Assembly: GCA_963665525.1 (NCBI GenBank)
Contig: OY762280.1
Span: 2,232,001-2,296,000 of the forward strand
Source of the DNA: UBA12077 sp963665525
GTDB taxonomy: Bacteria > Bacteroidota > Bacteroidia > Bacteroidales > UBA12077
DNA length: 64,000 nt
Direction: 5' to 3'
The notes under the pieces are model-generated. The model had not been told where the DNA came from, did not search any database, and saw nothing but the letters and a program-made list of their open reading frames with translations. Below, one piece after another: positions 45,551 to 54,419 of the stretch. A program made the position numbers and the translations under genes. The first letter of the stretch is position 1. Every line of letters begins with the position of its first letter.

Positions 45551-46279
45551 ATGAAAAAAATTGTTCTGTTATTTTGTGTTTGCACATCATTATTAACATT
45601 TGGGCAAGATAAAAAAGTAGCCATGCTTGAAACAATAGCTACTAGTTCTGAAATAAGTTCTATGATAAAAAATATGGTTCGTGGTGAATTAACCAAATCA
45701 ATTAGTTTACAAGCCGGATTTAGTGCATTTACACGTATCAATGTTGACCAAATGATGGATGAAATTAACTTTCAACGATCAGGTATGGTAAACGATGATC
45801 AGATTGCAAAGCTTGGAGAGATGAGTGGTGCTGATTATATATGTATATCTAAAGTTTCAAAAGATGATAAATCCTATTATATCGAATCTTACTTAATAAA
45901 TATTGTAAGCGGACAGATAGAAAATTCAGCAACTGATTTTGTAGAAAGTGGTGGTATAAGTGCAATAAATGAATCTTGCCAAAAAATAGCTCAAGAATTA
46001 GTCGGTTCAGATACTACTATGGAAGAATCAACAGAAGTAGCAGAAAGAAAAAATATTTCATATATATCAATATATCAAGTTAATGTAATTAATCCTGTTC
46101 AAGCTACATTAGGTAAAAAAAAGATAACAGGTTCATCTAAAATCAGAAAAGTGATTTCAGAAAGCCCTGATGCTGTTTTATTATTTGATGAAGCCCTGCA
46201 TATTCTAAAAATAGCAGATAGAAACAAAAAGTTTCAAGAAGCTTCAAAAAAATATAATGAATATTTAAAATCTCTTTGA
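45551..46279 (+). CDS. Secreted LpoB/CsgG-like protein
   Basis: The 242-residue product has a signal peptide (MKKIVLLFCVCTSLLTFGQ) and then KKVAMLETIATSSEISSMIKNMVRGELTKSIS. QMMDEINFQRSGMVNDDQIAKLGEMSGADYICISKV follows. This pattern (helix, IAKLGEMSGADYI, strand) is that of the LpoB/CsgG N-terminal fold found in many periplasmic proteins of Bacteroidota. The C-terminal tail is charged. It could be a periplasmic or outer-membrane partner protein; the target is unknown. Confidence 0.6.
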   Translation: MKKIVLLFCVCTSLLTFGQDKKVAMLETIATSSEISSMIKNMVRGELTKSISLQAGFSAFTRINVDQMMDEINFQRSGMVNDDQIAKLGEMSGADYICISKVSKDDKSYYIESYLINIVSGQIENSATDFVESGGISAINESCQKIAQELVGSDTTMEESTEVAERKNISYISIYQVNVINPVQATLGKKKITGSSKIRKVISESPDAVLLFDEALHILKIADRNKKFQEASKKYNEYLKSL

Positions 46280-46412
46280 TAATAAAAAAACGTAACTATT
46301 AACATTAATACTCAAGCATTCGGATTGTAATAACGCAAAACTGCCAATATTTTAACGATCTAAATACCAAGAAGTTTTATTCTATTTAAAGTATTGCATT
46401 TTAGATTTTTTG

Positions 46413-46420
46413 TAAATTTG
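46413..46420 (+). promoter_or_regulatory. Possible -7 element before the serine hydrolase
   Basis: TAAATTTG fits TANNTTTG, followed by TTATAACAATATGTTAT, a context similar to that before the histidine kinase at 40.42 kb. A -33 TTTG is not at the usual distance. Confidence 0.35.
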
Positions 46421-46464
46421 TTATAACAATATGTTATTTCCTCTATTCTAAATCCTTCAGTGCC

Positions 46465-47988
46465 ATGAATAAAATAAAACATGTATTAATACTAATTTGG
46501 GTCTTATTATTTCTTACCTGTTGTAAACAAAGTGTAAACACAGAAATAAAACAAGGTGAATGTGCAAGTGACAAGCACTATGTTTCACTAGATGGATTAT
46601 GGCGTGTCACACCAGAGACAGCAATAAAATATCCACACGGAACACTTGAACCTATAATTCAAGTAAGTGGTGATGCTTTTGGTAAATTAACAGTTCGAGG
46701 TTGCTTTCTTTGGGAAAACCGTTTTTACGATTATTGGAAGCTTGACAGCGTTCAATTCATAGATTCTACAAGACAATTGATGATTATTTATGCTGAAGAT
46801 GGTATTTATAAGGGAATAGTTGATAAGAAGAAAGAAATTATACAGGGTACGGCTTGCTGGGGAGATCCTTCTGATACCAATAAACTTGATTTTATTCGTG
46901 ATGAAGATACAGATGTAAACAAATTATTTATTCCTTACCCTCTTGGTCTAGATGGAAGTATTAAGTATGTATATCATCAACCTGAGAAGTGTAATGATCA
47001 ACTGCAAACAGCTTCAATATTTAATTATATAAAAGATTCAACTGCGTTTTACAATTTGATTGAAAGAATCATTAAGCAGGAATTTGGTCGGTTGGAGTCT
47101 TTTTTAATTATCAAAGATCAGAAACTTGTTCTCGATGAATATTTTTTCGGTTACGATAGAACTCAATTCCATTATATTAATTCTTGTACAAAGAGTATAA
47201 CATCCTTGCTGTTAGGAATAACACTGGAAAATCACAAACTAATGGATACCCATCAATCGCTTTTTAATTTTTTCCCTCAATATGATTCATTATTACCCCC
47301 GGGAAAAGAAAAAATCACACTTAATCATGTTTTGACGATGACTGCTGGAGTTCAAGATAACAATGAGTATAAAGGTACCCAACCGGAAGATTTTATTAAA
47401 TATTTACTTAGCCTTCCATTAGAGTCCAATCCGGGAGAAAAATTTAAGTACAGTGGGGAATGTACAAATATTCTGGGTGGAATAATCTACACTCTTGAAA
47501 ACAAACAGGCTGATGAATTTGCAAAAGACATTCTATTCAACAAATTAAGTATTTCAGAATTTTCTTGGGAAAAAGAAAATGGTGTTATACCCTGTGATGC
47601 TGGTATTGAAATGTATCCCAGAGATATGGCTAAAATTGGATTATTGATTTTAAATAACGGCTCATGGAATGGTGAACACATCGTTCCAAAAGAATGGATA
47701 GATATTTCAACAAAACCTCATGTGGCCGAAAGTGAGTTTTTTGATTATGGATACCAATGGTGGTATAGGTCAAAGCAAAATACACCTTGGTGGGAAAATC
47801 CTGTACGAGGTGGAGAAACAGAACATGATATGGTTCTAGCACTTGGTCATGGCGGACAGTTTATTATGATTATTAGAGACCTGAATATGGTAATTGTAAT
47901 AACATCATCTGATAATAATGAAGGGACTGGTATGTGGCTTACTAAAGTTCCTATGGTAATAGAAGAAGTTATTCCATTATTTGAATAA
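46465..47988 (+). CDS. Lipoprotein serine hydrolase of the class C beta-lactamase fold
   Basis: The 507-residue protein has a lipoprotein signal (WVLLFLTCC, Cys19/Cys20), a separate N-terminal domain of about 180 residues, and then a beta-lactamase/esterase domain. The nucleophile is in SCTK (Ser240-Lys243), the second motif is Tyr329-Ser-Gly (YSG, where YAN is usual), and the third is HGG at 462-464. The changed second motif suggests an esterase or peptidase rather than a beta-lactamase. It is followed 20 bp later by the DUF1648 gene. Confidence 0.85.
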   Translation: MNKIKHVLILIWVLLFLTCCKQSVNTEIKQGECASDKHYVSLDGLWRVTPETAIKYPHGTLEPIIQVSGDAFGKLTVRGCFLWENRFYDYWKLDSVQFIDSTRQLMIIYAEDGIYKGIVDKKKEIIQGTACWGDPSDTNKLDFIRDEDTDVNKLFIPYPLGLDGSIKYVYHQPEKCNDQLQTASIFNYIKDSTAFYNLIERIIKQEFGRLESFLIIKDQKLVLDEYFFGYDRTQFHYINSCTKSITSLLLGITLENHKLMDTHQSLFNFFPQYDSLLPPGKEKITLNHVLTMTAGVQDNNEYKGTQPEDFIKYLLSLPLESNPGEKFKYSGECTNILGGIIYTLENKQADEFAKDILFNKLSISEFSWEKENGVIPCDAGIEMYPRDMAKIGLLILNNGSWNGEHIVPKEWIDISTKPHVAESEFFDYGYQWWYRSKQNTPWWENPVRGGETEHDMVLALGHGGQFIMIIRDLNMVIVITSSDNNEGTGMWLTKVPMVIEEVIPLFE

Positions 47989-48008
47989 AAAATGACAATT
48001 TATCTCTT

Positions 48009-48497
48009 ATGGAAAGACCTAACTTAAAAATACAACTTGACAGGTTTGATTATTTCTTTGAAACAATTACAATTATTGGACTTATCAGCTTGATAATTAT
48101 TCCTTTCATTTTTTATGATAGACTGCCTGAAACCATGCCAAAACACTTTGACTTGCATGGAAATCCAGATGCATATGGAAGCAAAGGAATGGTTTGGTTT
48201 TTACCAACGCTGGGAATCATATTATATGCCGGACTAAGTCTTTTATGTAAATATCCTCACACATTTAACTATCCAACAAAGGTAACGAATGAAAATGCTG
48301 GTAATATTTATAAAAAAGGAATCATTATAATTCGTTTAGTTAAACTGACTGTCATTTCATTATTTATCTTCCTAAATTTTAAATTGATAGAAATAGGCCT
48401 TGGCCAATTAGACAAATTATCTGTGATATTTTTACCAATCATTTTGATAATTTTTTTCGGCATGACAGTTTTTGCAATTATTTGGATGAGAAGATAA
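48009..48497 (+). CDS. DUF1648 membrane protein
   Basis: The 162-residue protein has four hydrophobic segments and the DUF1648 signature LPETMPKHFDLHGNPDAYGSKG after the first helix. Proteins of this type (SdpI-like) include immunity and regulatory membrane proteins, but no toxin gene is seen here. It is cotranscribed with the serine hydrolase and ends 12 bp before attC-like copy 5. Confidence 0.8.
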   Translation: MERPNLKIQLDRFDYFFETITIIGLISLIIIPFIFYDRLPETMPKHFDLHGNPDAYGSKGMVWFLPTLGIILYAGLSLLCKYPHTFNYPTKVTNENAGNIYKKGIIIIRLVKLTVISLFIFLNFKLIEIGLGQLDKLSVIFLPIILIIFFGMTVFAIIWMRR

Positions 48498-48509
48498 GGT
48501 AAACTATTG

Positions 48510-48622
48510 TACCATGGGTCTTTAAGTATTTAGGGTGATAATGGTTTAATCATTATTCATCCTGATATCTATCGATACTGAAACTAAGTTGACTCTCACG
48601 TCAAAACTGGAGATCGTTAAAA
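48510..48622 (+). repeat. attC-like imperfect palindrome, degenerate copy 5
   Basis: TACCATGGGTCTTTAAG aligns with the start of copy 3 (TAACATCGGGTCTTAAAG) and ATCTATCGATACTGAAAC with its tip. The 3' core is GATCGTTAAAA. The right arm has lost GGCGATCCCGCAC. It marks the right end of the repeat-bearing region. Confidence 0.45.
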
Positions 48623-48688
48623 TAACCCGTAAAACTCAGTTTTAGAGCAACTATGCTCTTTTGAATCATATATCTAGTTTAGGATTGA

Positions 48689-50215
48689 CTAATTTTTCTT
48701 AGTTCTAATTACTGAATATATATCCTTTCTCCTGTTTTTTAAGTTTCTTACACTACCATACTGATTTAATTCTCTCAATAGATCAATATCAACATCTGCG
48801 ATTAGAATCATTTCTGTATTTGGTGTTGCTTCAGCTTTAACTCCATTTGTTGGGAATGGAAAATCACAAGGTGTTATAACCATAGACTGAGCAAATTGTA
48901 TATCCATATTATGAACATTTGGTAGATTTCCAACACTACCTGAAATGGCAACGTAACACTCATTTTCAATTGCTCTTGCTAAAGCACAATTTCGAACTCT
49001 TGAATAACCATTCTGTGTATCTGTAAGAAATGGAACAAATAAAATATCCATACCATCATCAGCAAGCAATCTGCTCAATTCAGGAAATTCCACATCATAA
49101 CAAATAAGAATTCCTACTTTTCCGCAATCTGTATCAAATACCTTTAACTCATGACCACCTTGCATTCCCCAAACTTTTGCTTCATCAGGTGTTACATGAA
49201 TTTTCTCATATCTTTCAACATTTCCATCTCGTTTACATAAATAACCTGCATTTAATAATTCATTATTTTGGATCTCAGGCATACTTCCTGTAATAATGTT
49301 GATGTTATAAGAAACGGAAAGTTCAGAGAATTTTTTTATTATTGAATCAGTATGTAAAGCCAGTTTTCTAATTGCTTCAGCTTCCGTTAAATGATTGTAA
49401 TCAGCCATTAAAGGCGCATTAAAAAACTCAGGAAATAATGCAAAGTCAGAACGATATCCTGATACTGCATCAATAAAGTATTCAGCCTGCTGCATTAAGT
49501 CATCAAGATTTTTATAGGGTCTCATTTGCCACTGTATTAATCCTAACCTTACAATTTTCTTCTTTGTCGTTGCTTTTGTTGTTGGTTTTTCATAATAAAT
49601 GTTATCCCATTCTAATAAAACCGCATATTCATTCGATGCTTGATCTCCTTCTAAATAACCCTTCATGACTTTGGCTGGGTGAAAATCATTGGATATTTGA
49701 AAATTTAAAACAGGATCACTAATTTCTTTTCTTCTTACTTTTTCAATATACTCTTTAGGTGTTAACTTATCGGCATATTTATGATAATTAGGTATTCTAC
49801 CTCCAAAAGCAATTCCTCTTAAATTCAGTTTCTCACATAATTCTTTTCTATAATCATATAATCTGCGTCCTAACCTTAAACCTCTATATTCCGGTTTAAT
49901 AAAAACATCTATTCCATATAAAACATCTCCTTCATCAGAGTGTGTATCAAAAGTATAATTACCAGTTATATCTTGATATGTATGATGTCCTTCGAAACTA
50001 TTATAATCAACAATAATTGATAATGCACAACCAGCTAACTGATCATTTACTTTTATTATGACTTGTCCTTCTGGAAATTTTTCTATTAGCGATTTAACTT
50101 GATGCTCTCTCCAATAAGCTTCAGGCATTGTTTTGTATGCAGAAATCATCACTTTTTTAAGTTCCTGATAATCATCGAATGTTAAAAACTTAAGTTCAAT
50201 ATTTTCAATTTCCAT
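48689..50215 (-). CDS. Fused GNAT acetyltransferase and nitrilase-family amidohydrolase
   Basis: The 508-residue protein has an N-terminal GNAT domain (about residues 5-205; CoA-binding RGLRLGRRLY at 111-120) joined by a Lys/Thr-rich linker to a carbon-nitrogen hydrolase (about 220-505). The nitrilase triad is Glu263 (FPEFFN), Lys338 (YEKIH) and Cys372 (LICYDVEFP). The fusion is known in several phyla; neither substrate is established. It lies just outside the repeat-bearing region and is probably core chromosome. Confidence 0.9.
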   Translation of the reverse strand: MEIENIELKFLTFDDYQELKKVMISAYKTMPEAYWREHQVKSLIEKFPEGQVIIKVNDQLAGCALSIIVDYNSFEGHHTYQDITGNYTFDTHSDEGDVLYGIDVFIKPEYRGLRLGRRLYDYRKELCEKLNLRGIAFGGRIPNYHKYADKLTPKEYIEKVRRKEISDPVLNFQISNDFHPAKVMKGYLEGDQASNEYAVLLEWDNIYYEKPTTKATTKKKIVRLGLIQWQMRPYKNLDDLMQQAEYFIDAVSGYRSDFALFPEFFNAPLMADYNHLTEAEAIRKLALHTDSIIKKFSELSVSYNINIITGSMPEIQNNELLNAGYLCKRDGNVERYEKIHVTPDEAKVWGMQGGHELKVFDTDCGKVGILICYDVEFPELSRLLADDGMDILFVPFLTDTQNGYSRVRNCALARAIENECYVAISGSVGNLPNVHNMDIQFAQSMVITPCDFPFPTNGVKAEATPNTEMILIADVDIDLLRELNQYGSVRNLKNRRKDIYSVIRTKKN

Positions 50216-50412
50216 AACTTTAATTTATAGGATTTTAGACATTAGAGCACTCTTCTATTTTAAAATCAAAAATATGAATTTAATCAATCCAATTTTTATT
50301 TAATATTAAAATAAACCATTACGAAAAGCCATCGCTTTTTATGTTTCTATTTCAGTAAATACTGTCATAGAATATTTGTATTTTTATCCTCCTAACAAAT
50401 TTTACTAGAACT

Positions 50413-51411
50413 ATGAAAAAACTTTTCCTCTTGATTATTGTAACGATGATATCCTTTTCACTTTTTGCCCAGGATCATTCATCAAGCATTGTATTTTATA
50501 ATGTTGAAAATCTTTTTGATACTGTAGATGATCCACAAATTAAAGATGATGATTTTACTCCTGAAGGTAAAAAGAATTGGACTGTAGAACGATATCAAAA
50601 AAAGTTAAATGATTTAGCAAAAGTTATCAGTTCTATTACACCGGAAAATTTACCAGCTATTGTCGGATTTGCCGAAATTGAAAATAAACTGGTTCTGGAA
50701 GATTTAATAAAGACTGAATACCTTCAACCTGGTAATTATAAGATTGTACATGAAGAAAGTCCTGATATTAGAGGAATTGATGTAGGACTCATCTATAATC
50801 CGGATGATTTTAGCTATTTATCACATCAAAAAATACCTATTCCAATTGAATCAGAGTATAAAGTAAGAGATATTCTTTATGTAAAAGGTATCTTACATGC
50901 CTCTGATACTCTTCATGTTTTTGTGAATCACTGGAAATCGAGAAGCGGAGGACAAGAAGCTACAGAACCTCAGCGTATACAATGTGCTAAAACTTTACGA
51001 AATTCAGTCGATTCTGTTTTAGCCGTTCATGTAAATGCCAAGATTCTTATCATGGGTGATTTAAATGATGAACCTAAGAACAAAAGTATTTATGAAACAT
51101 TGCAAGCTAATAATAGCCAGGAAAAAGAATCACTTTACAATTTAATGTTACCATTAGTCGATCAAAATATTGGATCGTACAGTTATAGGGGAAACTGGAA
51201 CCTGTTAGATAATATCATCATATCTAACAATTTATTATCAAATGAAGAGGGATTCGCAGTAAGTTCAACATCCGGAAATATCTTTTCAGCCGAATGGATT
51301 ACATTCACCAATAAGGGAGGACAAAAGAGCCCAAACAAAACTTATGGCGGACCAAACTATTATGGAGGATATAGCGATCATTATCCTGTTTATATCATCT
51401 TAAAAAAATAA
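50413..51411 (+). CDS. Secreted endonuclease/exonuclease/phosphatase-family protein
   Basis: The 332-residue protein has a signal peptide (ending LFAQ, residue 19), then FYNVENLFDTVDDP, the EEP start with its metal-binding Asn/Glu. VGFAEIENK, HWKSRSGGQ, MGDLNDEP and a final GYSDHYPVY complete the family set of catalytic residues. It could cut extracellular nucleic acids or phosphoesters. It is nine bp upstream of uvrB. Confidence 0.85.
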   Translation: MKKLFLLIIVTMISFSLFAQDHSSSIVFYNVENLFDTVDDPQIKDDDFTPEGKKNWTVERYQKKLNDLAKVISSITPENLPAIVGFAEIENKLVLEDLIKTEYLQPGNYKIVHEESPDIRGIDVGLIYNPDDFSYLSHQKIPIPIESEYKVRDILYVKGILHASDTLHVFVNHWKSRSGGQEATEPQRIQCAKTLRNSVDSVLAVHVNAKILIMGDLNDEPKNKSIYETLQANNSQEKESLYNLMLPLVDQNIGSYSYRGNWNLLDNIIISNNLLSNEEGFAVSSTSGNIFSAEWITFTNKGGQKSPNKTYGGPNYYGGYSDHYPVYIILKK

Positions 51412-51420
51412 TCATATTTC

Positions 51421-53433
51421 ATGAAATTTAAACTCACATCAGAATATACTCCTACCGGTGATCAGCCCGAAGCAATTAAACAGTTAGCCGAAGGTATTTA
51501 TCGCGGCGATAAGTTTCAAACTTTGCTTGGAGTTACCGGTTCTGGTAAAACATTTACTGTTGCTAATGTTATTGAGAAGATAGAACGACCAACATTGGTT
51601 CTTAGTCATAATAAAACATTAGCAGCACAATTGTATGGTGAGTTTAAACAGTTTTTTCCTGATAATGCCGTTGAATATTTTGTTTCATATTACGATTATT
51701 ACCAACCCGAAGCCTATTTACCTGTTACCGATACTTACATTGAAAAAGATTTATCGATCAATGAAGAAATTGAAAAACTTCGACTAAGTGCAACCTCATC
51801 TTTACTTTCAGGACGTAGAGATGTTGTAGTGGTTTCTTCTGTTTCTTGTTTATATGGTATTGGAAACCCTGAAGATTTTCATAGCAATACAGTAACTATT
51901 AAACAAGGTCAGGTTATTAGTCGTAACCAGTTTCTAAGGCATTTGGTAGAAAGCCTTTATTCCAGAAGCGAAATAGATTTTAAACCAGGAACATTCAGAG
52001 TCAATGGCGACACCATTGACATTTACCTTGCATACAACGACCTGGCATATAGAGTATCATTCTGGGGTGATGAAATTGAAGAAATAGAGTCTTTTGATCC
52101 TACCAATAATCAAAAGATTGAAAATCTTGAAACCGGAATTATTTACCCGGCAAATATTTTTGTGACCACGAAAGATAGAATGCATCGTGCAATTCGCCAA
52201 ATTCAAGATGACCTATTTGCTCAAATAGAATATTTTAAATCTATAGGTAAAAATCACGAAGCTAAACGAATAAAAGAGCGAGTTGAATATGATTTGGAGA
52301 TGATTAAAGAACTTGGTTATTGCCCCGGAATTGAAAATTATTCTCGATATTTCGATGGAAGAAATCCCGGTACACGCCCGTTCTGTTTATTGGACTATTT
52401 CCCTGATGATTTTTTAACGGTGATCGACGAAAGCCATGTTACCTTGCCACAAATCAGAGCCATGTTTGGTGGCGATCATTCACGTAAAAAGAATTTGGTT
52501 GAATACGGTTTTCGCTTACCTGCTGCTATTGATAACAGACCGCTAAAATTTGAAGAGTTTGAAGACTTAACAAATCAGTTATTATTTGTAAGTGCAACCC
52601 CTGCTGATTATGAGTTTGAGAAATGCGAAGGCTTTTTCGTTGAACAGGTCATTCGTCCAACAGGATTATTAGATCCTGAAATAGAAGTACGTCCTTCGTT
52701 AAATCAAATTGATGATTTAATGACTGAGATTAATGAAAGAATTAAAAATAGTCAACGGACTTTGGTTACGACCTTAACCAAACGAATGGCCGAGGAATTA
52801 ACAAAATACTTAACTCGATTCGAAATAAAGTGCCGTTATATTCATTCTGATATTGACACCCTGGAGCGTGTAGAAATTATGGATCAACTGCGCGATGGAA
52901 CCATTGATGTTTTAATCGGTGTTAACCTTTTACGTGAAGGATTAGATTTACCCGAAGTAGCGTTAGTTGCCATTCTTGATGCTGATAAAGAAGGTTTTTT
53001 ACGTTCGAATCGATCCTTAACACAAACAGCAGGAAGAGCTGCACGAAATATAGAAGGAAAAGTTATCATGTATGCCGACAAGATAACTGATTCTATGCAG
53101 AAAACCATCGACCAAACAACTCATCGTAGAGAGAAGCAGTTGGCATATAATGAAAAACATGGTATTACACCAAAACAGATCATTAAAGCTTCTAAATCAA
53201 TGATGGGTAACTATCTAAAATCAGATAAAAAATCTAAACAATACTCAGGAGTTGACAAGTTAGATATTGCTGCTGACCCAATTGTAAGATACATGGATAA
53301 AATGGCATTGGAGAAAGCCATTGAAAAAACTAAAAAATCTATGGAAAAAGCTGCCAAAGAATTAGATTTCCCGGAAGCTGCTCGTTTACGAGATGAAATG
53401 TTTGCTCTTCAGGAACTTTTAAAGAAAAAGTAA
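51421..53433 (+). CDS. uvrB: Excinuclease ABC subunit B
   Basis: The 670-residue helicase-like protein has Walker A GVTGSGKT at residues 37-44, the DNA-gripping beta-hairpin YYDYYQPEAYLP, DESH, the C-terminal helicase motifs (LREGLDLPEVALVAILDADKEG; QTAGRAARN), and a UVR motif at the end (FPEAARLRDEMFALQ). It handles damage verification in nucleotide excision repair. It follows the EEP gene closely. Confidence 0.97.
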   Translation: MKFKLTSEYTPTGDQPEAIKQLAEGIYRGDKFQTLLGVTGSGKTFTVANVIEKIERPTLVLSHNKTLAAQLYGEFKQFFPDNAVEYFVSYYDYYQPEAYLPVTDTYIEKDLSINEEIEKLRLSATSSLLSGRRDVVVVSSVSCLYGIGNPEDFHSNTVTIKQGQVISRNQFLRHLVESLYSRSEIDFKPGTFRVNGDTIDIYLAYNDLAYRVSFWGDEIEEIESFDPTNNQKIENLETGIIYPANIFVTTKDRMHRAIRQIQDDLFAQIEYFKSIGKNHEAKRIKERVEYDLEMIKELGYCPGIENYSRYFDGRNPGTRPFCLLDYFPDDFLTVIDESHVTLPQIRAMFGGDHSRKKNLVEYGFRLPAAIDNRPLKFEEFEDLTNQLLFVSATPADYEFEKCEGFFVEQVIRPTGLLDPEIEVRPSLNQIDDLMTEINERIKNSQRTLVTTLTKRMAEELTKYLTRFEIKCRYIHSDIDTLERVEIMDQLRDGTIDVLIGVNLLREGLDLPEVALVAILDADKEGFLRSNRSLTQTAGRAARNIEGKVIMYADKITDSMQKTIDQTTHRREKQLAYNEKHGITPKQIIKASKSMMGNYLKSDKKSKQYSGVDKLDIAADPIVRYMDKMALEKAIEKTKKSMEKAAKELDFPEAARLRDEMFALQELLKKK

Positions 53434-53445
53434 ATACTCTGAGTC

Positions 53446-53467
53446 ATTCCGGGCGAAGACCCGGAAT
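53446..53467. terminator. GC-rich hairpin between uvrB and the sigma gene
   Basis: ATTCCGGG, loop CGAAGA and CCCGGAAT form a perfect 8-bp stem between convergent genes. There is no long T run, so it is either a weak terminator or a REP-like dispersed palindrome. Confidence 0.45.
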
Positions 53468-53474
53468 CTATTAA

Positions 53475-54335
53475 CTAACCTAAATATGATTTTAACAACT
53501 TACTTCGTGAAGTATGTCTTAACCTTCGAATCGCTTTTTCTTTGATCTGACGAACTCTTTCGCGAGTAAGTCCAAAACGATCTCCAATTTCTTCCAAAGT
53601 CATTTCTGAAACACCAATACCAAAAAAATATCTTAGAATATCACTTTCTCTATCTGTTAAGGTTTCCAATGCCCGATCAATTTCACGAATTAATGATTCA
53701 TTCATTAAACTGTTATCGGTATTAGGAGAATCAATATTTTCAAGAATATCAAGTAAACTACCATCCTCACCATCTGAAAAAGGTGCATCTACCGATATAT
53801 GCCTCCCCGATACTCGCATGGTATCTGCCACTTTATCTTTGGGAATATCAACCTTTTCGGCTATTTCTTCAGGAGATGGTGTTCGTTCATTCTCTTGCTC
53901 AAAACGCGAAAAAGCTTTATTGATTTTATTTAACGATCCAACCTGATTAAGAGGAAGACGCACAATTCTAGATTGCTCTGCTAAAGCTTGCAATATGGAT
54001 TGTCGTATCCACCAAACAGCATAAGATATAAATTTGAATCCACGAGTTTCATCAAATTTCTCAGCTGCTTTAATTAAACCCAGGTTTCCCTCGTTAATTA
54101 AATCCGGAAGTGTTAATCCTTGGTTTTGATATTGTTTTGCTACAGAAACTACAAAACGCAAATTGGCCTTAGTTAATTTCTCTAAAGCCAATCTGTCCCC
54201 TTTTTTTATTTTTTGTGCTAATTCTACTTCTTCCTCAACTGTAACTAAAGTTTCTCGTCCTATTTCCTGTAAATATTTATCTAAAGAGGCACTCTCTCTA
54301 TTGGTGATCGATTTGGTAATCTTTAATTGTCTCAT
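53475..54335 (-). CDS. rpoD: Primary RNA polymerase sigma factor, Bacteroidota type
   Basis: ATG 54335 (MRQLKITKSITNRE) is chosen because the family starts this way; a TTG codon precedes it. The 286-residue protein lacks region 1.1. It has region 1.2 (LDKYLQEIGRETLVT), region 2 (DLINEGNLGLIKAAEKFDETRGFKFISYAVWWIRQSI), region 3 and the region 4 helix-turn-helix (LEEIGDRFGLTRERVRQIKEKAIRRLR). It recognises TTTG/TANNTTTG promoters such as the one at 35.34 kb. Confidence 0.94.
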   Translation of the reverse strand: MRQLKITKSITNRESASLDKYLQEIGRETLVTVEEEVELAQKIKKGDRLALEKLTKANLRFVVSVAKQYQNQGLTLPDLINEGNLGLIKAAEKFDETRGFKFISYAVWWIRQSILQALAEQSRIVRLPLNQVGSLNKINKAFSRFEQENERTPSPEEIAEKVDIPKDKVADTMRVSGRHISVDAPFSDGEDGSLLDILENIDSPNTDNSLMNESLIREIDRALETLTDRESDILRYFFGIGVSEMTLEEIGDRFGLTRERVRQIKEKAIRRLRHTSRSKLLKSYLG

Positions 54336-54419
54336 CAATTAAGAATTTAATTCTATATAAAATTAATTTCCGCACCCAATTGAAAATTTACCCAATCACC
54401 TATCTTAACCCTTTATTTA

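Noticed and set aside
38983..48622. CRISPR array as an explanation of the repeats
   Set aside because: Repeats are 110-180 bp, imperfect and separated by genes, and there is no cas gene.
48500..48690. Search for a duplicate of the tRNA-Pro 3' end as a right attachment site
   Set aside because: No copy of the T-arm/acceptor sequence was found near the right end of the accessory region.
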